Source of the DNA: Pontivivens marinum
GTDB taxonomy: Bacteria; Pseudomonadota; Alphaproteobacteria; Rhodobacterales; Rhodobacteraceae
Length of the DNA stretch: 64,000 bases
Direction: 5' to 3'
NCBI RefSeq assembly: GCF_900231835.1
Contig: NZ_OCTN01000002.1
Span: forward strand, 372,001 to 436,000
Each line of letters begins with the position of its first letter. Position 1 is the first letter of the stretch. Below, one piece after another: positions 46,487 through 55,008 of the stretch. Made by a program: the position numbers and the translations under genes. The notes under the pieces are model-generated. The model was not told the origin of the DNA and did no database searches. It saw only the letters and a list, made by a program, of their open reading frames with translations.

Positions 46487-47692
46487 TCAGGCGACAGCTT
46501 TAACTGGTGTAGGGCTGAGCGATTGACGCAGATCGGCCAGCAAATCCTCTACACCCTCCAACCCGACGGAGAGGCGAACCAGCCCCTCGGCAATGCCATG
46601 CTCGGCACGTTCCTCTGGCGTATAGGTTGAATGGGTCATGCTGGCAGGGTGCTGGATCAGCGTTTCCGCATCGCCCAATGACACTGCGCGGGTAATCAAC
46701 TGCAAACGGTTCATCATCTGCCGACCCGCATCCAAACCGCCCTCCAGCTCAAACGCGATCATGCCGCCCGCCTGCGACATCTGCCGCTGCGCAAGGCTGT
46801 GCTGATCATAGCTGGGCAGGCCGGGATAGTGCACTTTGGCGACAGTTGGCACTGCCTCCAACATCTCCGCGATGGTTTGCGCGCTGGAACAAACGCGATC
46901 CATGCGTAGCTCCAGCGTTTTCAGCCCGCGCAGGATCAACATCGCGTTAAACGGTGCCATGACCGCGCCGGTCATGTCCTTCATCCCGTACATCCGAATT
47001 TGCCCGACCAGTTCCGCCGAGCCAGCCAGCAGGCCCGCAACAACATCCCCGTGACCACCCAGATATTTGGTCGCTGAATGCAGCACGATATCCGCGCCAT
47101 GCTCAATCGGGCGGGTCAGGTATGGAGTGGCATAGGTGTTATCGACAACCACAACCGCGCCAGCCGCATGGGCGATTTCAGCCGTGGCAGCGATATCAAC
47201 CAGACGCATATTGGGGTTAGCGGGGGTTTCAAAATAAACAACCTTGGTGCGCGAGGTTATCGCAGCCTTTAGGTTTGTTGGGTCGGTCAGGTCAATATGG
47301 GTCACGGTGATGCCAAATTTGGCTAACCCGTGCTGCATGAATGAAAATGTGCAGCCGTATAATGTCTTGTCGAGGATCACTTCATCGCCCGGTGCGAGCA
47401 GGGTCCACAATGTTGACGTGATCGCCCCCATACCTGAGGCGAGGGCAAGGCCCGCCTCGGCCCCCTCAAGCACAGCAATGCGCCGCTCCAGCAGGTCCGT
47501 GGTCGGATTTGATATCCGTGAATAGATGTGGCCGCCACGCTCACCCGCGAACATTTCGCCACCTTGCTCTGCTGTCTCGAACGCGAAGGTCGAGGTCAGG
47601 TGGAGCGGCGGGGTTAGCGCACCCTCGTTCTGCATTGGGTCATAGCCGTGGTGAATGGCCCGCGTGGCGAAGCTGTCGGTGGCGTTGCGCAT
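46487..47692 (-). CDS. megL: Methionine gamma-lyase (PLP enzyme)
   Basis: A 401-residue Cys/Met-metabolism PLP enzyme. Seen: IYSRISNPTTD for phosphate binding, LYGCTFSFMQHGLAKFGI with the cysteine diagnostic for methionine gamma-lyase, and the PLP lysine in HSATKYLGGHGD. It cleaves L-methionine to methanethiol, 2-oxobutyrate and ammonia. Related O-succinylhomoserine sulfhydrylases lack the active-site cysteine, which supports this call. GGAGGATATC precedes the ATG. Confidence 0.88.
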   Translation of the reverse strand: MRNATDSFATRAIHHGYDPMQNEGALTPPLHLTSTFAFETAEQGGEMFAGERGGHIYSRISNPTTDLLERRIAVLEGAEAGLALASGMGAITSTLWTLLAPGDEVILDKTLYGCTFSFMQHGLAKFGITVTHIDLTDPTNLKAAITSRTKVVYFETPANPNMRLVDIAATAEIAHAAGAVVVVDNTYATPYLTRPIEHGADIVLHSATKYLGGHGDVVAGLLAGSAELVGQIRMYGMKDMTGAVMAPFNAMLILRGLKTLELRMDRVCSSAQTIAEMLEAVPTVAKVHYPGLPSYDQHSLAQRQMSQAGGMIAFELEGGLDAGRQMMNRLQLITRAVSLGDAETLIQHPASMTHSTYTPEERAEHGIAEGLVRLSVGLEGVEDLLADLRQSLSPTPVKAVA

Positions 47693-47807
47693 GATATCCT
47701 CCCTGTTTCACAGATAGGATGCGCCTGAAGTCACGGTATTAAATTGCCAATTGTGTTCCATATAGGGTCTGTCTTGGCAGTATCTGCCACTGAAGCGCTG
47801 TTGCGCA

Positions 47808-48722
47808 TCAATTTTGCGCAGCGGTGGCGACGTCAATAAAGCTCTCGAAATGTCGCGTGGCTACCACTGCGGCCAAACTGGTTGAGCGGTCCCGCGGTGC
47901 AATCAATGACAGCCCTAGATCGGCGATGCCGCTGCCGCGCAGGGGGACAGCCGAAACGCCTGCACCGCTGCCTGCATAGGCGGTGGGATACACCACGATT
48001 ATGCTATGGCCTGCCCCCTCACGCACAAGTTGCCGCAACAGCTCTAGATTGTTGGAGGTCAGCGCCACCTGAAAATCCGTACCGGTTCGCGCTGCTGCAA
48101 TGTCTAGAATGTCTCGCAAATGGCTGGTGCCGTCGGGCATCAAAATGGGTTGCGAGAAGAACTGATCGAGGGATATCGATTTCCGCGCCGACCCATCATC
48201 AGGGATCAGGGCAAAAACCCGAAACGGCACCTCGCGCAGGATCAGAACGCCGGGCAGGGGGCGGGGGCTGAATGTAAGGCCGAAATCAGCATCGCCATCG
48301 ATGACCATCTGTCGCACCCGCTCGGAATCCACGATGCGGACGGTTGTGTTGATCTTGGGGTTTGCCTGCAAAAAAGCGGTTAGTGCCTGCGGAAGGAAGC
48401 TGATCGCGGCCTCTTGTGGAACGGCAATACGAACCTCGCCACGGCGCAGGCCTCTGAGCTCCTCAATCTCGTCCGCGACGGCGCGCATGTCCTTCTGCCA
48501 TCCGCGCATCCGGTAAATGAGCAATTCACCAGCGGAGGTTAGGCGAACGCCCCTAGGGTGACGCTCAAACAATTGCAGACCCAGTTCCTCCTCGGCTTTG
48601 AGCAATTGTTTATCCACGGCCGAGGCTGAAACATGCAGTGCCTCGGCTGCCTGACGGATCGATCCTAGGCGAGATATTTCATCCATATATTTGAAGAATC
48701 TAGAAAAAAACACTCGTTCCAT
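47808..48722 (-). CDS. LysR-family transcriptional regulator
   Basis: A 304-residue regulator with the N-terminal winged helix (GSIRQAAEALHVSASAVDKQLLKAEEELG) and a two-lobe effector domain. It is divergent from the first phosphoribosyltransferase gene of the ECF cluster, so that cluster is its best candidate target. Confidence 0.9.
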   Translation of the reverse strand: MERVFFSRFFKYMDEISRLGSIRQAAEALHVSASAVDKQLLKAEEELGLQLFERHPRGVRLTSAGELLIYRMRGWQKDMRAVADEIEELRGLRRGEVRIAVPQEAAISFLPQALTAFLQANPKINTTVRIVDSERVRQMVIDGDADFGLTFSPRPLPGVLILREVPFRVFALIPDDGSARKSISLDQFFSQPILMPDGTSHLRDILDIAAARTGTDFQVALTSNNLELLRQLVREGAGHSIIVVYPTAYAGSGAGVSAVPLRGSGIADLGLSLIAPRDRSTSLAAVVATRHFESFIDVATAAQN

Positions 48723-48814
48723 CTGCGCACCTCTTGCCTGATCTACGCCATCTCAGAGTGTAAACTAAAATGCAACGCTGCGTTGGATTCTTGGCGTTTG
48801 TAACAGTTCCGTGA

Positions 48815-49507
48815 ATGGGCGTAGGTCTGGATAGAATTCTACGAACCATAGGTGACCCCTTGCGGCTGATCGCTCCAGAATTTTACGACGTTGATATCGC
48901 AGGGCAGGTAACGTCCCTGCCGATGCTGCAACTGGACGATCAACGTGCCATCGCATTGCTGATGGATATCGAGATGGGGCTTGCCTTTGGCGATCATGTT
49001 GGCAGGTCACTGGCAGACGGGTTTGCCGCGCTGAAACCGGATATTGTCGTGGGCAGTGCCACGTTGGGAATTCCGGTGGCTATGGATGTATCGAGGCATC
49101 TGGAGCTGGATAAATACGTCATCCTGCAAAAATCCCCAAAATTCCACCTCGCTGATGCGCTAGAAGAACCCGTTCGCTCGATCACCACAGATGAGCAGCA
49201 GCGGTTGCTGTTGGATCGCCGCCAAATCCCGCTGTTACAAGGGCGGCGTGTCGTGATTGTAGACGATGTCATTGCCACAGGGGCGAGCATGTCGGCCGCC
49301 ATGCGGCTGGTACGGCGCGCCGGTGCAAAAGTCCTAGCAGTTGGGTCGATCCTGACTGAGGGGAATAGCTGGCGCGAAGCCTTGGCACAGGATGCTGGGC
49401 TGGTTCACCGGCTGGGTCACATCCCGCAATTTCGCATTATCGATGGTGAGGCACGTATGGACCCCGCCAGCGTCGATGAAAGCCCGATCAAACGGCCAAG
49501 ACTATAA
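48815..49507 (+). CDS. Adenine-type phosphoribosyltransferase (copy 1)
   Basis: A 230-residue PRTase. The PRPP-binding motif is RVVIVDDVIATGAS. The body resembles APRT-like proteins (DIVVGSATLGIPVAMDV; YVILQKSPKFHLADAL). It probably converts an imported base plus PRPP to a nucleotide. It is clearly paralogous to the gene at 52368, sharing the blocks ATLGIPVA and LQKSPK. An ECF transporter lies between the two. Confidence 0.82.
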   Translation: MGVGLDRILRTIGDPLRLIAPEFYDVDIAGQVTSLPMLQLDDQRAIALLMDIEMGLAFGDHVGRSLADGFAALKPDIVVGSATLGIPVAMDVSRHLELDKYVILQKSPKFHLADALEEPVRSITTDEQQRLLLDRRQIPLLQGRRVVIVDDVIATGASMSAAMRLVRRAGAKVLAVGSILTEGNSWREALAQDAGLVHRLGHIPQFRIIDGEARMDPASVDESPIKRPRL

Positions 49508-49550
49508 AAACACTACCAATATTTCGCGCAGGATCGGCAGGGAGGAGGCC

Positions 49551-49610
49551 GTGATTGCACCAAAGAACCATCCTACCGGCGAACCCTATCGCCTGAACCA
49601 ACAGGACTAA
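49551..49610 (+). CDS. Candidate 19-residue leader or small protein
   Basis: A GTG with AGGGAGGAGG directly upstream opens a 19-codon frame (start VIAPKNHPTGEPYR) that ends four bases before the ECF S-component ATG. The unusually strong binding site is the main evidence. It could be a translated leader, or simply a site that boosts the next gene. Confidence 0.3.
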   Translation: MIAPKNHPTGEPYRLNQQD

Positions 49611-49614
49611 AATC

Positions 49615-50187
49615 ATGCACAACACCACTCTTCCAGAGGAGAACGGCTCCAGCCTGTTCCCTCTCGTTCTTTCGATCGTTGCGGCGGCGGCTACCGGGGT
49701 TCTATGGACCTATGCGAACCCGATCCAACTGGTTCCGGGCGTGATTCAGTGGCGCATCTTTGCGTTCCTGCCGCCGCTTATCGGTATCCTGCTGGGCTGG
49801 AAAAGCGGCTTTATCTGCGGATATCTGGGCACAATCATCTGGTCGCTGCTGGCGGGCACATTTATCCCTGCGCATTCGTTGATTGTTGACGGAATTGCGG
49901 TTGGTTTAACGGGTATGATCCCGGGAATGCTGTTCAATCCGGCGACAACGACCTTTGATAAAAAGACACTGATCCGCATCGCCGCGGTTTGTCTGGCGGT
50001 TGGTCTGGTGATGGTTGTTGCGGTTTCGGCAAGTCTCGCCTTCCTAGGCATCTTCCCGTTCTGGTGGGCCGTTGGATATCTGGGGCTGTCGGATATTGTT
50101 CCCATGCTGATCGGAACACCGTTGCTGGTTGCCTCTGCCCAGAAAATTCTGACTGCGGCGCATCCTTCCGGCTTTAAGCGCTTCTGA
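49615..50187 (+). CDS. ECF transporter S component (substrate-binding membrane protein)
   Basis: A 190-residue, about six-helix membrane protein (FPLVLSIVAAAATGVLW; FLPPLIGILLGWKSGFICGYLGTIIW; DIVPMLIGTPLLVAS). Size and topology fit S components of energy-coupling-factor transporters, and the next two genes are the A and T parts. Neighbouring PRTases suggest a nucleobase-like substrate; no family-specific motif confirms it. Confidence 0.72.
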   Translation: MHNTTLPEENGSSLFPLVLSIVAAAATGVLWTYANPIQLVPGVIQWRIFAFLPPLIGILLGWKSGFICGYLGTIIWSLLAGTFIPAHSLIVDGIAVGLTGMIPGMLFNPATTTFDKKTLIRIAAVCLAVGLVMVVAVSASLAFLGIFPFWWAVGYLGLSDIVPMLIGTPLLVASAQKILTAAHPSGFKRF

Positions 50188-50191
50188 TTAG

Positions 50192-51700
50192 ATGTCGTTT
50201 TTCTCCGCACAGGAACTGACAGTGGGGTTCGGTACGTCCGAGCCCCTCTTATCGGATATCAACTTGGAGCTTGAGGCCGCAGATCGCCTGCTGATTTGCG
50301 GGGCAACGGGGTCTGGTAAAACCACGTTAATGATGGCGTTGGCTGGCATCATTCCCAAAATTATCCCGAACAAAAACTATTCCGGTCAGGTGATGCTAGA
50401 GGGTGTGCCGCTATCTGCGATTGGCAGTGATGCGCTGTTCTCGCAAATCGGCTTTGTCGCCCAAACGGTCGAGGATCAGCTATGGGATCTATCGGTTGAG
50501 GATATCATCGCTTTTCCGCTTGAAAATCGTGGCGTTCAACGGGCAGAGGTCCGCGCCCGTGTTTCCAGCCTGATGCAGCAATTGAATCTGACCGAGTTGT
50601 CTGGTCGTCGTGTTCTAACGCTGTCTGGCGGGGAGCGTCGCATGGTGGTTTTGGCGGCAGCTTTGGCACCGCACCCCAGGGTTTTGGTTTTGGATGAGCC
50701 GACAACCGGCCTTGACCCTGCGGCGCGTCAGCGTTTGTGCGGTGCCTTGGCGCAGGCTGCGGATACGGTGAGCAATGTGATTGTGGCGGAGCAAGACCCA
50801 GTTCATCTTGCCTCGATCACGCAGCACCTCGCGATCATCAGCGATGGTACATTGTCAGCGATTGAGCCGCTGGAACCTGCGCTGGATAAATCGGAGATGT
50901 GGGAACATGCCGGATTGCTGGCACCCCGTCGCAAAATCAATCGGCCAGCACCGCCTGAAATCGGGCGTGAACTATTGGCGATTTCTGCGTTGCGCACAAA
51001 GCTAACGCGGGCCTCAGGCAAGCCGGTGCTGGATGACCTCGAATTGAACCTGCATGGTGGCGAAGTCTTGGGCGTGATTGGCCGCAATGGTGCAGGCAAA
51101 ACCACGCTAATGCGCTCGATCCTGGGATTGTCGGCAATCGCGTCGGGTGGGATTTCAATTGCGGGGGCAACAGCGGATGGCTGGACCACCGCGCGGCGTG
51201 CCCGTTCCATCGCCTATGTCCCGCAAAGTATGCGGCAAATCCTGTTTCATATGACCGTGGAGGAGGAGGTTGGCTTTGCGCTATCCATGGGCGGGAATGA
51301 TGAAGATGCTGATACGATCCTCGCGCGCTATGGCCTTGCCGGAATGCAGGAAACAAACCCGTTCGCCCTATCGGCGCGGCAGCAGGGGCAGCTCGGCCTT
51401 GCCTGTGCCGAGGCGAGCGGCGCTATTATCGCCATCATTGACGAGCCGCTGCTGGCGCGGGATTTGCAGGGGCGCGCTCTGCTTGAAACCTTCCTCACAC
51501 GGATGACGCAATCGGAGCGGACGGTGATGCTGGTATCGCATGATCTGGAGCTGGTGGACGATGTCGCAACACGGCTGGCGATCGTTGCAGACGGTCATAT
51601 CCCGTTCGATGGCACGTCTGAGGAGGGATGGCGCAGCGCTGCCTTTGACGCATTGGGATGGCCTGCGCCCTATGCTGCGCAACCGGAGGTCACGTCATGA
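50192..51700 (+). CDS. ECF transporter ATPase, two ATP-binding domains fused
   Basis: A 502-residue protein with two ABC ATPase domains, equivalent to EcfA plus EcfA'. Domain 1 has Walker A GATGSGKTTLM, signature LSGGERRMV and Walker B VLVLDEPTTG. Domain 2 has Walker A GRNGAGKTTLMR and Walker B AIIDEPLL, but the signature is degenerate (ALSARQQGQLGLA). It powers uptake with the S and T components and overlaps the T gene by four bases. Confidence 0.88.
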   Translation: MSFFSAQELTVGFGTSEPLLSDINLELEAADRLLICGATGSGKTTLMMALAGIIPKIIPNKNYSGQVMLEGVPLSAIGSDALFSQIGFVAQTVEDQLWDLSVEDIIAFPLENRGVQRAEVRARVSSLMQQLNLTELSGRRVLTLSGGERRMVVLAAALAPHPRVLVLDEPTTGLDPAARQRLCGALAQAADTVSNVIVAEQDPVHLASITQHLAIISDGTLSAIEPLEPALDKSEMWEHAGLLAPRRKINRPAPPEIGRELLAISALRTKLTRASGKPVLDDLELNLHGGEVLGVIGRNGAGKTTLMRSILGLSAIASGGISIAGATADGWTTARRARSIAYVPQSMRQILFHMTVEEEVGFALSMGGNDEDADTILARYGLAGMQETNPFALSARQQGQLGLACAEASGAIIAIIDEPLLARDLQGRALLETFLTRMTQSERTVMLVSHDLELVDDVATRLAIVADGHIPFDGTSEEGWRSAAFDALGWPAPYAAQPEVTS

Positions 51701-52371
51701 CGCGGCTGCACGACCTGAATTTCTTTATCAAACTGGGGATTGCTTTCGCTCTGATGACGGTGGCGTGGTTCGCGCCAAACTGGCAATCCGGCGTGCCCTT
51801 TGCGCTGCTCTGCGTTGGGGGCCTATGGGTGGCTAAGGTGCCAAAACTAGGCAGTTACCTAAAGGGCGCGGGGCTGCTGACCCTGATGGTTATTGCCAGT
51901 TGGATGGTGAACCTATTGTTGCAGGGGGTCGCGCCGCTTGATGCACTGGCGATCGCCGCCCGAATGGCGGCCCGATTGGTGGCAACCACGGCGTTGTTTT
52001 ACTTCGTCATGGAAACCTCCAGCCCTGGCGCAATTCTAGCTGCGTGCTCTGCCGCGCGGTTGCCGCCCATCGTCACGCTGGTCCTATCACTGACCTTTGG
52101 CATTATCCCGATGCTGCGCGATGAATTCGAGCGGATCGCCGACGCCCAACGCGCCCGTGGCATGGAGATTGATAATGTTAGCGTGGTCAAAAAGCTGCGC
52201 TTTGCCCTCGCGCGCGGTGTGCCGCTATTGGTTCAGGCAATTCGAACGGCGCATGCAATCTCATTTTCGTTGACGCTTTACGGCTTTGACCTGTCCCGCA
52301 AGCGCACAACATGGCGCGAGGTTGGCATGATGGTTGAGCCGCATTTGTCATGGAAGGATAAATCCCGATGA
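51697..52371 (+). CDS. ECF transporter T component
   Basis: A 224-residue membrane protein of the CbiQ/EcfT family. The cytoplasmic coupling motif ADAQRARGMEID (A-R-G) lies near residue 150. It links the ATPase to the S component. It overlaps both neighbours (ATGA junctions). Confidence 0.85.
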   Translation: MTRLHDLNFFIKLGIAFALMTVAWFAPNWQSGVPFALLCVGGLWVAKVPKLGSYLKGAGLLTLMVIASWMVNLLLQGVAPLDALAIAARMAARLVATTALFYFVMETSSPGAILAACSAARLPPIVTLVLSLTFGIIPMLRDEFERIADAQRARGMEIDNVSVVKKLRFALARGVPLLVQAIRTAHAISFSLTLYGFDLSRKRTTWREVGMMVEPHLSWKDKSR

Positions 52372-52988
52372 CTGATCAAACCAATTCCCAAACTTGGCAC
52401 GTGGACGTGCAGGGTTATCCGCTGGACCTGCCTATTGTGCCGATCAATCCGGATTTCGCGATTTCATTGATGATGGTGATCGACCTTGGCGTGAAGTTTG
52501 GTGAGCATATCGGCAAATGCCTTGCCGAAAAAATCGCCCCGCTGCGGCCTGATATCATCGTCGGCCCTGCAACGCTGGGTATTCCCGTGGCTATTGAGGT
52601 GACGCGCGCATTGGGCTTGGACCAGTATGTTGTCCTGCAAAAATCGCCCAAGCTGCATTTGTCGGATGCGCTGGAATATAAACTGACCTCGATCACGTCC
52701 AAGGGCGAGCAACGCATTCTGCTGGATCGTGCCGCTATTCCGCTGATTAAGGGGCGGCGCGTGGTTGTGGTGGATGATGTCGTGGCGTCCGGTTCCAGCT
52801 TAAAGGCAGCACTTGAACTGGTCCGTGAGGCCGGTGGTGAAATTGTCGGGGCAGGGGTGATCCTGACCGAAGCACAGGAATGGCGTGAAGTGTTGGGCGA
52901 TGACGTGGAACACCTCGTTTCCGTTGCGCATATCCCGCAATTCGCGCCCGATGCTGATGGAACATGGCAGCCCATTTCAGGAACCTAG
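52368..52988 (+). CDS. Adenine-type phosphoribosyltransferase (copy 2)
   Basis: A 206-residue PRTase with PRPP motif RVVVVDDVVASGSS and shared blocks with copy 1 (DIIVGPATLGIPVAIEV; YVVLQKSPKLHLSDALEY). It is translationally coupled to the T component, so import and phosphoribosylation of the base appear linked. Why two PRTases are kept is unclear; they may prefer different bases or form a heteromer. Confidence 0.82.
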   Translation: MTDQTNSQTWHVDVQGYPLDLPIVPINPDFAISLMMVIDLGVKFGEHIGKCLAEKIAPLRPDIIVGPATLGIPVAIEVTRALGLDQYVVLQKSPKLHLSDALEYKLTSITSKGEQRILLDRAAIPLIKGRRVVVVDDVVASGSSLKAALELVREAGGEIVGAGVILTEAQEWREVLGDDVEHLVSVAHIPQFAPDADGTWQPISGT

Positions 52989-52994
52989 ACAGCC

Positions 52995-53879
52995 CTATTC
53001 ATGGTAATCGTGCTGGTGGTCATATGTTGATAGGGCATTGGCCAAGGTTTTGAGGACATCCTCGCGCCCCGACTGAATCCGTTGCGCGATCCCTAGGCGG
53101 CGGTGAACAGGCGGGGTGCCTAAATGGAACCAGCTCAACGGCGCGGTGTTCATGTCCTGCAACGCTATTTGCGGAACCACCGAAAAGCCCAGCCCAGCCT
53201 TCACACAACCGACCACTGCGGCCATTGTGTTGACGGAAACAGATTGCCGCAATGGTACGCCTAAACGGGCGATCTCGGTGTGGATCAACCGCGCCAATGT
53301 GACCTCGGTTCGATAGCGAATGAACGGAACCTCACGGGCGAGTGCATCGAGCGTCAGGCCGCTGGCCCCATCCGGGGCCAACACGATCAGGGGTTCGTTG
53401 ATAACCGGAATCCATGTCAAACTGGCGGGCACCGCGACGTGATCGCCAACCAGTGCGGCGTCCAATTGACCAGTGACGACCTCGCTCATCAAATCCTCGG
53501 ATTTTCCAACACGCAGATGGAAGTTCAGGTTCGGATAGGTTGATTGCAGCGTGGCCAGCGCATTGGGGACCACCGAATTTGCACCGGTGCGCAATGTGCC
53601 GAACGCCAGCGTGCCGCGCATCTGCTCATCACTGACCGTTTCCTTGGTCTGACTGACAATGTTCAGGATGGCCCTGGCGGAGCGAACCATCTCCGCCCCC
53701 TTAACCGTCAATGCAGGCGGGCGGCGCGAGCGGTCAAAGAGCAGCGCATCGACCTCATTTTCCAGCGCGGCCATCTGCTGACTGACCGCAGATGCCGTTA
53801 GGTTTACGGCCTGTGCTGCGGCTGCAAATCCACCGTGATGTGCAACCGCTAAAAGGGTTTCGAGTTGGCGTGTGTCCAT
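52995..53879 (-). CDS. LysR-family transcriptional regulator
   Basis: A 294-residue regulator: TLLAVAHHGGFAAAAQAVNLTASAVSQQMAALE is the DNA-binding helix-turn-helix, followed by an effector domain. It is convergent with the second PRTase (6-base gap). The adjacent gene upstream of it on the same strand is the BASS transporter, so its target is uncertain. Confidence 0.9.
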   Translation of the reverse strand: MDTRQLETLLAVAHHGGFAAAAQAVNLTASAVSQQMAALENEVDALLFDRSRRPPALTVKGAEMVRSARAILNIVSQTKETVSDEQMRGTLAFGTLRTGANSVVPNALATLQSTYPNLNFHLRVGKSEDLMSEVVTGQLDAALVGDHVAVPASLTWIPVINEPLIVLAPDGASGLTLDALAREVPFIRYRTEVTLARLIHTEIARLGVPLRQSVSVNTMAAVVGCVKAGLGFSVVPQIALQDMNTAPLSWFHLGTPPVHRRLGIAQRIQSGREDVLKTLANALSTYDHQHDYHE

Positions 53880-53925
53880 ACCCTATAGTCAATTATTTTA
53901 ACTTTAGGGGCAAGCTATCCACCGC

Positions 53926-54900
53926 TTAGGCTGTGACATTCTGCTTTAAGGACGCTTTTTGCGAGATGAACGCGCAAACCAGCAATTGGGACATGTGATA
54001 GATCATCAAGGGCAGCACGATCGCGCCGACCATATCCGGTGCGAACAGCGCCGTGGCGATGGGCAGGCCACTGGCGAGGCTCTTGGTTGAGCCGCAATAG
54101 AACAGCACCGCCCGATCAGGGTAATCCATTCCCGATGTTTTTCCGGCAAGGATCATCGCCCCCATACCAAGCGCGAGGAACACCCACACCACGACAAACA
54201 GCATCAGCAAAGTACCAACAGGGATCGCAGACCACAGACCCGAAACCGTGCCCGCACTAAAGGCGGAATAAACGATCAGCATAATCGACCCGCGATCCAC
54301 GGTCATCGTCAGAACCTTATGCCGCTTTACGAAATCACCGACCCATGGACGCAGGATTTGCCCGATAACAAAGGGTAGCAAAATCTGGACGCCGATTTTC
54401 CCAACCGCATCCAAGCTGACGCCACCCTCACCCTGTTGCAGGAACAATGCGACCAGCATCGGGGTCAGCGCCACACCGATCAGGTTTGATACAGATGCGG
54501 CGCAAATTGCCGCCGGAACATTACCCCCCGCGATGGATGTAAAGGCAATGGATGACTGCACTGTTGAGGGCAGAACCGCCAGAAACAGCAGTCCCATCGT
54601 CACCGTCGCACCCAGTAGCGGACCGAATACCATGGTAAGCGCAAGGCCGATAAGCGGAAACATCAGATATGTCGCGGCAAAGGTCAGCCCCTGTAACCGC
54701 CAATTTGTCAGCCCCGCCTTTACCGCCCGCGGGTCCAGCTTCGCACCGTATAGGAAGAAGAGCAGCGAAACGGCCCAGAACGTCACATGGCGTAAACCGT
54801 CGGCGGCAACGCCCTGCGCGGGCAGGACAACACCCGCCAAAACCGTCGCAAGCAACAGCAGCATATAGGCGTCAATGCCGATGCGTTTGATGAAATTCAT
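53926..54900 (-). CDS. Bile acid:sodium symporter-family (BASS) transporter
   Basis: A 324-residue protein of about ten helices (DAYMLLLLATVLAGVVLPAQG; LDPRAVKAGLTNWRLQ; GLLFLAVLPSTVQSSIAFTSIAGGN with the family's sodium-binding crossing motif). Substrates of bacterial members include organic anions; this one is unassigned. It is the last gene of the tct-ggt operon. The ATG at 54900 is used; the longer frame has a poor N-terminus. Confidence 0.85.
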   Translation of the reverse strand: MNFIKRIGIDAYMLLLLATVLAGVVLPAQGVAADGLRHVTFWAVSLLFFLYGAKLDPRAVKAGLTNWRLQGLTFAATYLMFPLIGLALTMVFGPLLGATVTMGLLFLAVLPSTVQSSIAFTSIAGGNVPAAICAASVSNLIGVALTPMLVALFLQQGEGGVSLDAVGKIGVQILLPFVIGQILRPWVGDFVKRHKVLTMTVDRGSIMLIVYSAFSAGTVSGLWSAIPVGTLLMLFVVVWVFLALGMGAMILAGKTSGMDYPDRAVLFYCGSTKSLASGLPIATALFAPDMVGAIVLPLMIYHMSQLLVCAFISQKASLKQNVTA

Positions 54901-55008
54901 AATATCTTCTGCCCAATTCGGTATTTTCTGCGGCTGGCGATTTTCCAGCCTGTATTCGTTTCGGGGCCGCACATAGCGGGTGCAGGTCCAACCTGCACCC
55001 AGCAATGA

